64,000 nucleotides of DNA from an uncultured Bacillota bacterium (lineage in GTDB: Bacteria; Bacillota; Clostridia; Christensenellales; QAND01). Of this stretch, positions 26,179 through 34,702 are shown in pieces. How positions within the stretch are numbered: position 1 is the first letter of the stretch; each line of letters opens with the position of its first letter. Location of the stretch: positions 1 to 64,000 of the forward strand of contig CAJJKN010000006.1 of assembly GCA_905188085.1 (NCBI GenBank), in the 5' to 3' direction. The position numbers were made by a program, and so were the translations under genes. The notes under the pieces were generated by a model. That model was not told the DNA's origin, did not search any database, and saw only the letters and a list, made by a program, of their open reading frames with translations.

Positions 26179-26871
26179 TTACTGATGACGCGGGTCGATG
26201 AACTTCACAGCGTCGTTGAAGCGGCCGTATACAGCAGTGTTTTTCTCAACAGCCGCAGCAACATCTCCGCCTTTTTTGATCTCTTCGAGCATCGGGCCCA
26301 CTCTCAGGAATTTATAGCCGATAACTTCGTTATCTTCATCCAAGCCCATCTGCAAAATGCAGCCTTCGGCCAGATCCAGATACCGTACGCCTTTTTCCTT
26401 GGTGGAATAGATCGTGCCCACCTGGCTTCTCAAGCCTTTGCCCAAGTCTTCCAAGCCGGCGCCGATCGGCAAGCCATCTTCGGAGAAGGCGGTCTGGGTG
26501 CGGCCGTATACGATCTGCAAGAACAGTTCGCGCATTGCCACGTTGATAGCATCGCAAACCAAGTCTGTGTTCAGCGCTTCCAGGATGGTTTTCCCAACCA
26601 GGATTTCGCCCGCCATAGCGGCGCTGTGCGTCATACCGGAACATCCGATGGTTTCAACCAGCGCTTCCTGGATGATACCCTCTTTGACGTTCAGCGTCAG
26701 CTTACATGCGCCCTGCTGCGGTGCGCACCAGCCGATGCCGTGAGTCAGGCCGCTGATGTCCTTTATTTGCTTGGCATGTACCCATTTGCCCTCTTCCGGA
26801 ATGGGAGCAGGCTCGTGTTTGGGGCCTTTTGCCACACAAATCATTTGTTCCACTTCATGTGAATACTGCAT
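26179..26871 (-). CDS. NifU-like iron-sulfur assembly scaffold protein
   Basis: 230 residues. N-terminal IscU/NifU-like fold with Cys residues in HGIGWCAPQQGACKL and ETIGCSGMTHSA, and further acidic C-terminal extension. The start at 26871 is set by AGGAGG nine bases upstream; the earlier in-frame ATG at 26904 lacks one. First gene of a two-gene operon with the GGGtGRT protein. It differs from the standard SUF/ISC scaffold and no isc or suf gene adjoins it, so it may serve a dedicated partner. Confidence 0.87.
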   Translation of the reverse strand: MQYSHEVEQMICVAKGPKHEPAPIPEEGKWVHAKQIKDISGLTHGIGWCAPQQGACKLTLNVKEGIIQEALVETIGCSGMTHSAAMAGEILVGKTILEALNTDLVCDAINVAMRELFLQIVYGRTQTAFSEDGLPIGAGLEDLGKGLRSQVGTIYSTKEKGVRYLDLAEGCILQMGLDEDNEVIGYKFLRVGPMLEEIKKGGDVAAAVEKNTAVYGRFNDAVKFIDPRHQ

Positions 26872-26924
26872 GGTGATTCCTCCTAACCTATCGTGTTGTA
26901 CCATAAAGATTCAAACTCCGTATT

Positions 26925-26952
26925 ATTATATCACAAACGCCGGTTTGGACAA
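26925..26952 (-). promoter_or_regulatory. Promoter of the NifU-like/GGGtGRT operon
   Basis: Read leftward: TTGTCC, 16-base spacer, TATAAT. Confidence 0.55.
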
Positions 26953-26996
26953 GCCTGAAAGTGCGGCTTCTCCGCGTTTTTCTTTGCTGTATTGTG

Positions 26997-27025
26997 TTGA
27001 AAACAAGGGGGGAATGGGGTACAAT
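26997..27025 (+). promoter_or_regulatory. Promoter of the aminotransferase-tyrS operon
   Basis: TTGAAA, 17-base spacer, TACAAT. It faces away from the NifU-like promoter. Confidence 0.7.
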
Positions 27026-27074
27026 ACAAGGAAAACGATTTATGTTATTATCACTTAAGTAAGGAGACTCCGGC

Positions 27075-28253
27075 ATGCAAAATCATCTGGCAACCAGGAT
27101 GGACGGCCTGAACGGCAGTGCAATCCGTGAAATTTTTAAACTTTTGAGCGATCCGTCCATCATTTCCTTTGCCGGGGGAAACCCCAGCGTAAAAAGCTTC
27201 CCTACCGAAGAAATGGCGGCTCTTTCCGCACAGCTGCTGCGCGATAAAGGGGATGTGCTTTTGCAATACGGCACCACCGAGGGCTATGCGCCGCTGCGCG
27301 AAAGCCTGTTGGAAGTGTTGGCCGAGCGCAACATTCAAACCACCCCGGACCATATCATCACGTTGACCGGTTCCAGCCAGGGGATTGAATTGTTTACCAA
27401 AGTATTGATTAACCCCGGCGATGTTATTTTATGCGAATCGCCCACGTTCCTTGGCGCTTTGCAGACCTTTGCCACCTATCAGGCCAAGGTAATCGGCATC
27501 CCGATGGATGAAAACGGCATGGATGTGGATGTATTGGAACAGCAAATCCGGGCCTGCCATCCGAAATTTATCTATACCATTCCCACCTACCAAAACCCCA
27601 CCGGCACAAAAATGTCGCTGGAACGCCGGCAAAAAATTGCCGCGTTGGCAGAGCAATATGATGTTCTGGTTTTGGAGGACGATCCTTACGGCAGCCTTCG
27701 CTACGAAGGCGATGCGTTGCCCAGCATCAAGTCGTTTGATACCACCGGCCATGTGGTGCATTTGATCAGCTTTAGCAAAACCGTATCCCCGGGCTTGCGC
27801 GTGGGCGCTGCCATCGGTGACGCTTCGCTGCTCCGCCCGATGACCGTGGCAAAACAGGGCATGGATACGCATACCAACAACCTCGCCCAGGCCATGGTGG
27901 ATGCGTACATCCGCAGCGGCCGCTATTTTGAACATGTGCAGGAAATTTTACCCGGATACAGAGAACAGCTCCGCACCATGCTGGAAGGGTTTTCCCATTT
28001 CCCCGAAAGCTGCACGCACACCGTGCCGCAGGGCGGTCTGTTTGTTTGGGCAGAGCTGCCGGAGGGCGTGGATACGTTGCCGCTTTTGCAAACGGCCGTT
28101 GCGCATAAAGTTGCCTATATTCCCGGCACACACTTTTATCCCGAAGGCGGACACGCCAACACGCTGCGCCTGAATTTCTCTGCCAGCGAACCAGACAGAA
28201 TTGCGCAAGGCATGAAGATTTTAGGCGATCTGTTAAAGCACACTTTGAAATAA
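27075..28253 (+). CDS. PLP-dependent aminotransferase, class I (Aro8/LysN-like)
   Basis: 392 residues. Fold type I aminotransferase with the NPTGT motif (174-178), the PLP-binding segment LVLEDDPYGSLRY and the Schiff-base lysine Lys235 in SFSKTVSPGLRVG. The N-terminus (IREIFKLLSDPSIISFAGGNPS) matches the 2-aminoadipate/aromatic aminotransferase group rather than AspC. Neighbouring tyrS makes an aromatic substrate attractive, but that is inference. ATG with AAGGAG upstream. Confidence 0.92.
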   Translation: MQNHLATRMDGLNGSAIREIFKLLSDPSIISFAGGNPSVKSFPTEEMAALSAQLLRDKGDVLLQYGTTEGYAPLRESLLEVLAERNIQTTPDHIITLTGSSQGIELFTKVLINPGDVILCESPTFLGALQTFATYQAKVIGIPMDENGMDVDVLEQQIRACHPKFIYTIPTYQNPTGTKMSLERRQKIAALAEQYDVLVLEDDPYGSLRYEGDALPSIKSFDTTGHVVHLISFSKTVSPGLRVGAAIGDASLLRPMTVAKQGMDTHTNNLAQAMVDAYIRSGRYFEHVQEILPGYREQLRTMLEGFSHFPESCTHTVPQGGLFVWAELPEGVDTLPLLQTAVAHKVAYIPGTHFYPEGGHANTLRLNFSASEPDRIAQGMKILGDLLKHTLK

Positions 28254-28281
28254 AAAAACATTCATATAAAGGAGAAGACCG

Positions 28282-29511
28282 ATGAACGCATACGACATTT
28301 TATTAGAACGCGGCTTTATCAAACAGGTAAGCCATCCGGAAATCCGCGATATTTTAGGGGAGCAATCCGTTACGTTCTATACCGGCTATGATCCCACGGC
28401 CGACAGCTGCCATGTAGGTCACTTTTTGCAACTGATGGCCATGAGCCATTTGCAAAAAGCCGGGCATAAGCCGTTGATCCTTGTAGGGGGCGGCACCGGC
28501 GCCATCGGCGATCCTTCCGGGCGCAACGATATGCGCGTGATGATGACCAAAGACGTAGTTGCGCACAACACCAATGCATTGAGAAACCAGATGGCCAAGT
28601 TTTTGGATTTTTCCGATGCCCTGCCCAACAAAGCGGAGATGGTGAACAACGCCGATTGGTTGTTGGATTTGAACTATATCGATTTTCTGCGTGAAATTGG
28701 CGTGCATTTTTCCGTAAACCGCATGCTGGCGGCCGAATGCTACAAAAGCAGATTGGCAGGCGGCTTAACGTTTTTGGAATTTAACTACATGCTGCTTCAG
28801 GCTTATGACTATTTGCATCTGTTCCGCACCAAAGGCGCCATTTTGGAATTGGGCGGTGACGACCAATGGAACAACATTTTGGCCGGGGCGGACCTGATTC
28901 GCCGTGTGGAACAGGCAAATGCTTATGCCATGACCTTTACCCTGCTTACCAATGCAGACGGCACCAAGATGGGCAAAACCCGCAAAGGCGCTCTGTGGCT
29001 GGATCCCAAAAAGACAAGCCCCTATGATTTTTATCAATATTGGCGCAATGTAGAGGATGTCAGCGTAGAAAAATGCCTGGCGCTTTTGACTTACCTGCCA
29101 ATGGATCAGGTTCGTTCGCTGGGCGCTTTGAAAGACAGCGAAATCAACAAAGCCAAAAAGATATTGGCCTATGAAGTGACAAAGCTCGTCCACGGCGAAC
29201 AGGAAGCACAGAAAGCGGCCGAATCCGCCGAAGCCCTGTTTGGCGGCGGCGGCAATTTGGACAACATGCCCACCACCGTTTTAACCGAAGACCAGGCCGC
29301 CCAAGGGCTGCAGGTTGTGGATCTGCTGGTGATGAGCCAGCTGGCCAAATCCCGCGGCGATGCGCGCCGGCTGGTAGAGGGCGGCGGCGTTTGGCTGGCA
29401 GATGCCAAGGTTACGGATGTGTTTATGCCTGTGGATCCCGAACAGCTTAAAAAAGACGGCGTAATTTTGCGCAAGGGCAAAAAGTCCTATCATCGTTTCT
29501 TGATGAAATGA
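28282..29511 (+). CDS. tyrS: Tyrosyl-tRNA synthetase
   Basis: 409 residues, normal for bacterial TyrRS. Class I motifs HVGH (44-47) and KMGKT (229-233), the substrate loop GGDDQWNNI, and a C-terminal S4 RNA-binding domain ([18 protein letters not shown]). It follows the aminotransferase gene by 28 bases with GGAG before the ATG. No T-box precedes it, unlike ileS. Confidence 0.97.
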   Translation: MNAYDILLERGFIKQVSHPEIRDILGEQSVTFYTGYDPTADSCHVGHFLQLMAMSHLQKAGHKPLILVGGGTGAIGDPSGRNDMRVMMTKDVVAHNTNALRNQMAKFLDFSDALPNKAEMVNNADWLLDLNYIDFLREIGVHFSVNRMLAAECYKSRLAGGLTFLEFNYMLLQAYDYLHLFRTKGAILELGGDDQWNNILAGADLIRRVEQANAYAMTFTLLTNADGTKMGKTRKGALWLDPKKTSPYDFYQYWRNVEDVSVEKCLALLTYLPMDQVRSLGALKDSEINKAKKILAYEVTKLVHGEQEAQKAAESAEALFGGGGNLDNMPTTVLTEDQAAQGLQVVDLLVMSQLAKSRGDARRLVEGGGVWLADAKVTDVFMPVDPEQLKKDGVILRKGKKSYHRFLMK

Positions 29512-30140
29512 ACGGATACCGCACCATTGCCCACGAAAGTGAAATAGAGATTGTCATCAAAAAAAGCCGGTTTTTAGGTTACGCGTTTTTGGTAAACAAC
29601 CCGGAGCAGGCGGCAGAAAAACTGTCCGCCCTTCGCAAGCAGCACTGGGATGCTTCGCACCATTGCAGCGCCTATGTGTTGGGCGCGGACAAACAGCTGC
29701 AAAAATACAGCGATGACGGAGAGCCGCAAGGCACGGCCGGCATGCCGATTTTACAGGTGTTGCATCATAAAGACATAACGGATACCATGGTTGTGGTGGT
29801 TCGTTATTTCGGCGGTGTGCTTTTGGGCGCCGGCGGTCTGGTGCGCGCTTACAGCGAAGCGGCCGCCAAGGCGTTGGACGCGGCCGGGGTGTGCCAATAT
29901 GTGCCGGTTATCCGCTGCATCTTTTCTGTGGATTATGCCCGCTGGGCGCGGATAGAGCGGTTTTTGCAGGCATCGGAGATTCTCTTGCAGCAAACCGATT
30001 ACGGCGCGGAGGTAACCTGTACGGGGCTTGTTCGCACAGAAAACTGGGAATCATTCAAAACTTCGCTGAGCGATCATTGCGAAGGCCGTATGGAATTTCG
30101 GTCCGTTCAGGAGGAAATTGCCCCCTGGCCGGCCGATTGA
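29508..30140 (+). CDS. YigZ/IMPACT-family protein
   Basis: 210 residues. Belongs to the YigZ/IMPACT family: [45 protein letters not shown] and [25 protein letters not shown] are its signatures. Eukaryotic IMPACT binds Gcn1; the bacterial role is unclear. ATGA overlap with tyrS shows translational coupling. Confidence 0.92.
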   Translation: MNGYRTIAHESEIEIVIKKSRFLGYAFLVNNPEQAAEKLSALRKQHWDASHHCSAYVLGADKQLQKYSDDGEPQGTAGMPILQVLHHKDITDTMVVVVRYFGGVLLGAGGLVRAYSEAAAKALDAAGVCQYVPVIRCIFSVDYARWARIERFLQASEILLQQTDYGAEVTCTGLVRTENWESFKTSLSDHCEGRMEFRSVQEEIAPWPAD

Positions 30141-30190
30141 CAAAAAATTTTCGACCCTAAAGGGCCAGATATAGGTAGGAGTGAAAAGCG

Positions 30191-31255
30191 ATGGAACTGA
30201 AAATCCAAAAAGCAACAACACTGAAAGAAAAACCGCAGGACGAGTCGAAACTGGGTTTTGGTGAAATTTTTACCGACCATATGTTTTTGATGAACTATAC
30301 AGAGGGCCAGGGTTGGCATGATGCGCGTATCATTCCTTATGCAGATTTCTCCTTGAATCCCGCCGCGATGGTGCTCCATTACGGCCAAGCCATTTTTGAG
30401 GGAATGAAAGCATACCGCAATCCGGAAGGCAAGGTGCAGTTGTTCCGCCCGATGGATAACTTGCAGCGCTTTAACCGCAGCGCCGAGCGCTTGTGTATTC
30501 CGGCCATCGATTGTGATTTTGTGCTGGATGCTCTGCGTCAGCTGATCAGCCTGGAACAGGATTGGGTGCCGCATTTGCAGGGAACCAGCCTGTATATCCG
30601 TCCGTTTGCCATCGCTACGGACCCGCAGTTAGGCGTGCATGTGGCCAAACAATATATCTTTGCCATCATCCTCTCCCCCGTGGGTGCATATTATGCCGAA
30701 GGCCTCAAACCCGTTCGCATCTTTGTGGAAAACGAATACGTTCGTTCCGTTCGCGGCGGCATGGGCTTTGCCAAAGCGGCCGGCAACTATGCCTGCAGCT
30801 TGATTGCCGACCACGAAGCACAGAAAAAAGGCTGCGCGCAGGTGTTGTGGCTGGATGGCGTAGAGCGTAAATACATTGAAGAAGTGGGCTCCATGAACAT
30901 CATGTTCAAAATTGCCGGCAAAATCGTAACCCCGCCGCTGCGCGGTTCCATCTTGGCCGGGATTACGCGCGACAGCGTATTGAAATTGGCAAAACAGCTG
31001 GGCATCGAAGCCGAAGAACGCCTGATCAGCATTGACGAAGTGTTTGCAGCCTACGAAAACGGCACGCTGGAAGAAGTTTTCGGCACCGGCACGGCGGCTG
31101 TTATTTCGCCGGTGGGCGGCCTGGTTTGGGGCGATCGCGAAATCGTGATCAACAACAACGAAATCGGCCCCACGGCACAATTGTTGTATAATACCCTGAC
31201 CGGCATTCAATACGGCACGGTAGAAGATAAACAAAACTGGGTGGTTGCGCTTTAA
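30191..31255 (+). CDS. ilvE: Branched-chain amino acid aminotransferase
   Basis: 354 residues, fold type IV PLP enzyme of the longer BCAT group. Lys195 in GFAKAAGNYA binds PLP; YGQAIFEGMKAYR, YIRPF and the C-terminal GTGTAAVISPVG are typical. It interconverts leucine, isoleucine and valine with their 2-oxo acids using 2-oxoglutarate. It starts 50 bases after the YigZ gene with TAGGAG upstream, so it may be read through from the tyrS operon. No attenuator was recognised. Confidence 0.95.
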   Translation: MELKIQKATTLKEKPQDESKLGFGEIFTDHMFLMNYTEGQGWHDARIIPYADFSLNPAAMVLHYGQAIFEGMKAYRNPEGKVQLFRPMDNLQRFNRSAERLCIPAIDCDFVLDALRQLISLEQDWVPHLQGTSLYIRPFAIATDPQLGVHVAKQYIFAIILSPVGAYYAEGLKPVRIFVENEYVRSVRGGMGFAKAAGNYACSLIADHEAQKKGCAQVLWLDGVERKYIEEVGSMNIMFKIAGKIVTPPLRGSILAGITRDSVLKLAKQLGIEAEERLISIDEVFAAYENGTLEEVFGTGTAAVISPVGGLVWGDREIVINNNEIGPTAQLLYNTLTGIQYGTVEDKQNWVVAL

Positions 31256-31308
31256 GCCGCAGCCGCTTCCGGTTTTGTTAAATTTGTAATTGTAAGGAGA
31301 GTTTCATA

Positions 31309-33579
31309 GTGAAACGCAACCGAATTTCCACTTTGGCAGCGATGTTGTTATCGCTTATGTTATGCTTTTTGCTGGTGCCCGCGCCCAAGGCATTTGCCGC
31401 GGACATCACCGTTTCCGGCGTAACGGTTACGCCCTCCAGCCTTTCAAAAGGCGGCAATGTTACGGTAAAGGGCAAAATCAAAAACACGGTAGGAGAAGAG
31501 ATTACCGTCAGCATTTCATATGCTGAGGATGTAAAGGTCAATAAAACCATCGCGGCCGGCGGATCTTATTCTTTTTCCATCACCTGCGGCATTTCTACGA
31601 GCGACTTGAATTCCTCCAATACCTATGTCGTAGTGGATTGGGCTTCGGATTCCCATAACGGTACAAAAAAAGTGCCGTTTACCGTAAAGCATCAGGCGGA
31701 ACAGGCCGCGCTTACCTTCACGCGCTCTATCAGCAAAACTTCCGTGAAGGCGGGCGATTCCGTTAAGCTGACATACAGCTTGAAAAACACCGGCTCTGCC
31801 AATATCAGCGGGCTGAAAATTACAGACCCTGCCGTGCCGGATGATGTGGTGTCCGGGTTGTCGCTCAAGGCGGGCGCCAGCAAGACCATCACCAAAACCA
31901 TTCAGCCTACCGAAACGGTGACCAGCACGCCGAAGGCAACCTTCACCGCAGGCGGCCGTTCGCATACGCAAACGGTGGACAGCAAGAAAATTACCGTGGC
32001 GGCGGGCGAACCCAAGCTTTCCATTTCCGCCATTGTAGATAAGGCTTTGATCAATTCCGGCGACACCGTTACCTTTACCATCGCGCTTCGCAACGACAGC
32101 AGCGTGGCCATCAACAATATCGACATTACAGACAGCCTGGGGCATACGATCAAAAGCGGCCTGTCTATCGGCGCTTCCTTGGAAAACAACACCAAGACGC
32201 AGACGTTTACCTATCAAACTTCGTTGACGTCTCCTCAGTCTGTCACGTTTAAGGCAACATATCCGTCCGGAGAAGAAACCAAAACCGCCACCAGTTCCGC
32301 TGTGGTGGTGAATATCAACGGCCAGCCGTTTATCTCCTCCACCTCCAGCAACATTTCCATCACGGCAACCGCAGACCCCGCCACGCTGGCTTTGCCGGGC
32401 GATGTCACCTTTACCGTTACCGTGGAAAACATCGGCAGCGTAGCCTTAAAGGATGTAGCCGTCACAGAATCCCGTTTGGGCACGCTCGGCACATTCTCCA
32501 CACTGGAGATTGGGGAAAAACAAACGCTTACAAAACAGGTTACCGTTTCTGCCCCCGGCAGTTATCTGTTTCAGGTAACGGCCAAAGACAGCGACGATAT
32601 GCAATATTCCGCATCGTCGGAAAACATTTCCGTTTCCGAACCTGTAGCTTCTGCCACGGCAACGGATGATACGCTCAACCCCAGCGGAAGCGATACGCTG
32701 AGCACGCTGTTTATCATCATGCTTGTCATCGTGGGCTTGATTATCATCGCCGGTATCACGTTGGCCGTGTTGGTTATGCAGGAAAAACGCGCGAAGAAAC
32801 TGGGCGGCCCCAAAGGAGGGCCTCATCCGCCCAAAGGCGGCGTTTCTCATAATTCTCATAGCAGGAATGCACGCGCGCCCGCTTCTCATGCCCATCGGGC
32901 CCAGCAGGATCAGCCGCACAGGCGGCCGCCGCAAAGAAGCCACCGGGATGAAGCGCTGTTTGCGCCGGACGATGAGGATGAACCGCTGTCTTTGCCGCCG
33001 CGCAGACGCCCGCCGCAGCAACGGGCGCATCGGGAAGAGGATCTGTTTGCACAGGAAAACGATGAAAATCTGTCCTTGCCGCCGCGCAGGGCAAAAATGC
33101 CTACCATAGGCGATGAGGAAGAACCGGTTGTTTCCGGCCGTGTACGGGAAAACCAAAAATACTATCGCAGGGCCGCAGCGGCGGATGACGGCAATATGAC
33201 AAAGCCTTTCTCCAAAAAGGAAATTGAGCAGGCCAAATTGCAAATGCGCCGCCAGCACCAGGCTGAACAGGCAGAAGGCGCCGCACAGCGCAGGCGTCCG
33301 CCGGAGCAGGCCCCGCATCCGCAGCGGCGCAGACCGCCGCAAGAACAGGAAGCCAGGCAGCAGCGGCCGGTGCGCAGGCCCGTTTCCGAAGAACAGCGCC
33401 CGCCGCACCGCACAGCGCCCAATCGTTTTGCACAGGATGAAGAAGAATTCTTCAGCAGCCATCAGCAAGCGCATAAGCGCCCTGTTCGCGAAGAGGCGCC
33501 GGAGTTCCGCCCCAGATCCCGTCGGCAGATGGATAATGATCCCGGATACGGCCCCAGCAACAAACGCAAAAAACGTTAA
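31309..33579 (+). CDS. Surface-anchored CARDB-repeat protein with a long basic Pro/Arg-rich cytosolic tail
   Basis: 756 residues from a GTG start with AAGGAGAG upstream. A signal peptide covers residues 1-30 (cleavage after AFA). Three or more Ig-like CARDB/DUF11 repeats follow (about 32-130, 130-225, 230-330, 340-440), recognisable from SGDTVTFTIALRN and PGDVTFTVTVEN type segments. One transmembrane helix lies at about 466-489, then a 265-residue low-complexity tail rich in Arg, Pro, Gln and His. The tail holds a repeated motif HREE-LFA ... LSLPPRR (two clear copies near 540-590). Predicted topology: repeats outside, tail inside. Function unknown; adhesion or cell-wall contact is a guess. 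Confidence 0.85.
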   Translation: MKRNRISTLAAMLLSLMLCFLLVPAPKAFAADITVSGVTVTPSSLSKGGNVTVKGKIKNTVGEEITVSISYAEDVKVNKTIAAGGSYSFSITCGISTSDLNSSNTYVVVDWASDSHNGTKKVPFTVKHQAEQAALTFTRSISKTSVKAGDSVKLTYSLKNTGSANISGLKITDPAVPDDVVSGLSLKAGASKTITKTIQPTETVTSTPKATFTAGGRSHTQTVDSKKITVAAGEPKLSISAIVDKALINSGDTVTFTIALRNDSSVAINNIDITDSLGHTIKSGLSIGASLENNTKTQTFTYQTSLTSPQSVTFKATYPSGEETKTATSSAVVVNINGQPFISSTSSNISITATADPATLALPGDVTFTVTVENIGSVALKDVAVTESRLGTLGTFSTLEIGEKQTLTKQVTVSAPGSYLFQVTAKDSDDMQYSASSENISVSEPVASATATDDTLNPSGSDTLSTLFIIMLVIVGLIIIAGITLAVLVMQEKRAKKLGGPKGGPHPPKGGVSHNSHSRNARAPASHAHRAQQDQPHRRPPQRSHRDEALFAPDDEDEPLSLPPRRRPPQQRAHREEDLFAQENDENLSLPPRRAKMPTIGDEEEPVVSGRVRENQKYYRRAAAADDGNMTKPFSKKEIEQAKLQMRRQHQAEQAEGAAQRRRPPEQAPHPQRRRPPQEQEARQQRPVRRPVSEEQRPPHRTAPNRFAQDEEEFFSSHQQAHKRPVREEAPEFRPRSRRQMDNDPGYGPSNKRKKR

Positions 33580-33583
33580 TGTA

Positions 33584-33618
33584 AAAACGACCTGCAAACG
33601 CAGGTCGTTTTTTTTGAT
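33584..33618 (+). terminator. Terminator of the CARDB-protein gene
   Basis: Stem AAAACGACCTGC / GCAGGTCGTTTT, loop AAAC, T8. Confidence 0.9.
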
Positions 33619-33984
33619 CTTATGTATACAATATTCTTTGAAAAGCACACGGGCACCTCTGTTTTTAGGCTCTCTTTACGATCCCGGCCATTGTTTCTTT
33701 TTTTGCAGCCATGTAATAACAGCGTCACGAAAGTTTCCCTTGCCGCAATTTTGCCGAGAGCTTGAAGGTCTGCAAAGCACAGCCTGTTAGCCCTATACGG
33801 CGAAGAAAATATATATCTGCAATTTCACGCCCGCAAAACAAACATGCTGTTTTTAAACCCGCGCCTCTCCCCTTAAACCTTTTGAAACGGATCCACATGG
33901 TCCCGTTTACACGGGGCTCTGCGTCCCGATTTTGCGACGCCTTGCCCTTTATAAAAATCTCCCGGAACTTTCTTTGCAAAGTAC
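33619..33984. other. Intergenic stretch without a supported gene
   Basis: About 365 bases; overlapping short open frames with no domain or ribosome binding site. The right end carries the promoter of the DUF2461 gene. Confidence 0.5.
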
Positions 33985-34013
33985 TTTCAACGCAGTCGTT
34001 TTCAAGGTATAAT
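33985..34013 (+). promoter_or_regulatory. Promoter of DUF2461-transketolase, placed for a leaderless transcript
   Basis: TTTCAA (33985-33990), 17-base spacer, TATAAT (34008-34013). Only seven bases separate the -10 from the ATG at 34021, so transcription should begin at or next to the start codon. Confidence 0.6.
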
Positions 34014-34020
34014 AAGCAAT

Positions 34021-34689
34021 ATGGTACAAGGAAATTTTTCTGGATTTACCCAGCAAACATTTGAATTTTTTATGAAAATCGGGTTTGAAAACACGCCGCA
34101 GCGGTTTGAAGAGCTTAGAGGAGAATTTAACGAAACGGTGCTTTTGCCGCTAAAGCAGCTCTCGCTCAGCGTTTCGCCTTTATTGGCCACCATCGACGCT
34201 CAGTTGGATTTGCGGCCTGTCATCGGCGGCACCATTTCCCGAATCCGCCGCGACACCCGCTTTAGCAAAAACAAAGCGCCGTACCGCACGATGATGTGGT
34301 TGAAATTTACCACCAAAACGCCCGGCATGCGTTTGGCCTATTATTTTGATCTGAATCCCTCCGGCTGTGCGATGGGGCTTGGCACCACGCACAGCACGCC
34401 GCAGGAGATGACGGCAAAACGCAAATACTTTTTGGCGCATCCCGGCCAAACGGTTTCGCTTTTGGAAAAATATAAATCACAAGGCTTTACCCTTTACGGT
34501 CCCGGCTATAAGCGGCCGCCGCAAACCTCGGAGGATCCTGTTTTGATGGATCTGTTAAAACGCAAATATTTCGGCTTTGAAAAGCCCGTTGCCATGCAGG
34601 CGGTGTTTACGCCGGAGCTGTCGGAAATTTTGCGTGAAGGGTATGCGTCTTTAGCAGACTTTTATCACTTTTACAATAAACAATCATAA
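34021..34689 (+). CDS. DUF2461 family protein
   Basis: 222 residues. Matches DUF2461 (TIGR02453): FSGFTQQTFEFFMKIGFENTPQRFEELR at the N-terminus, SRIRRDTRFSKNKAPYRT, and the C-terminal PPQTSEDPVLMDLLKRKYFGFEK region. Biochemical function is not known. The family N-terminus begins right at the ATG at 34021, which has no ribosome binding site but sits seven bases after a TATAAT. Transketolase follows after 13 bases. Confidence 0.88.
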   Translation: MVQGNFSGFTQQTFEFFMKIGFENTPQRFEELRGEFNETVLLPLKQLSLSVSPLLATIDAQLDLRPVIGGTISRIRRDTRFSKNKAPYRTMMWLKFTTKTPGMRLAYYFDLNPSGCAMGLGTTHSTPQEMTAKRKYFLAHPGQTVSLLEKYKSQGFTLYGPGYKRPPQTSEDPVLMDLLKRKYFGFEKPVAMQAVFTPELSEILREGYASLADFYHFYNKQS

Positions 34690-34702
34690 GGAGGAATCCC
34701 CT

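Noticed and set aside
28254..28281. Possible T-box before tyrS, and likewise before serC, ilvE and the short alaS
   Set aside because: No TGGNACCGCG element in any of these leaders; only ileS has one.
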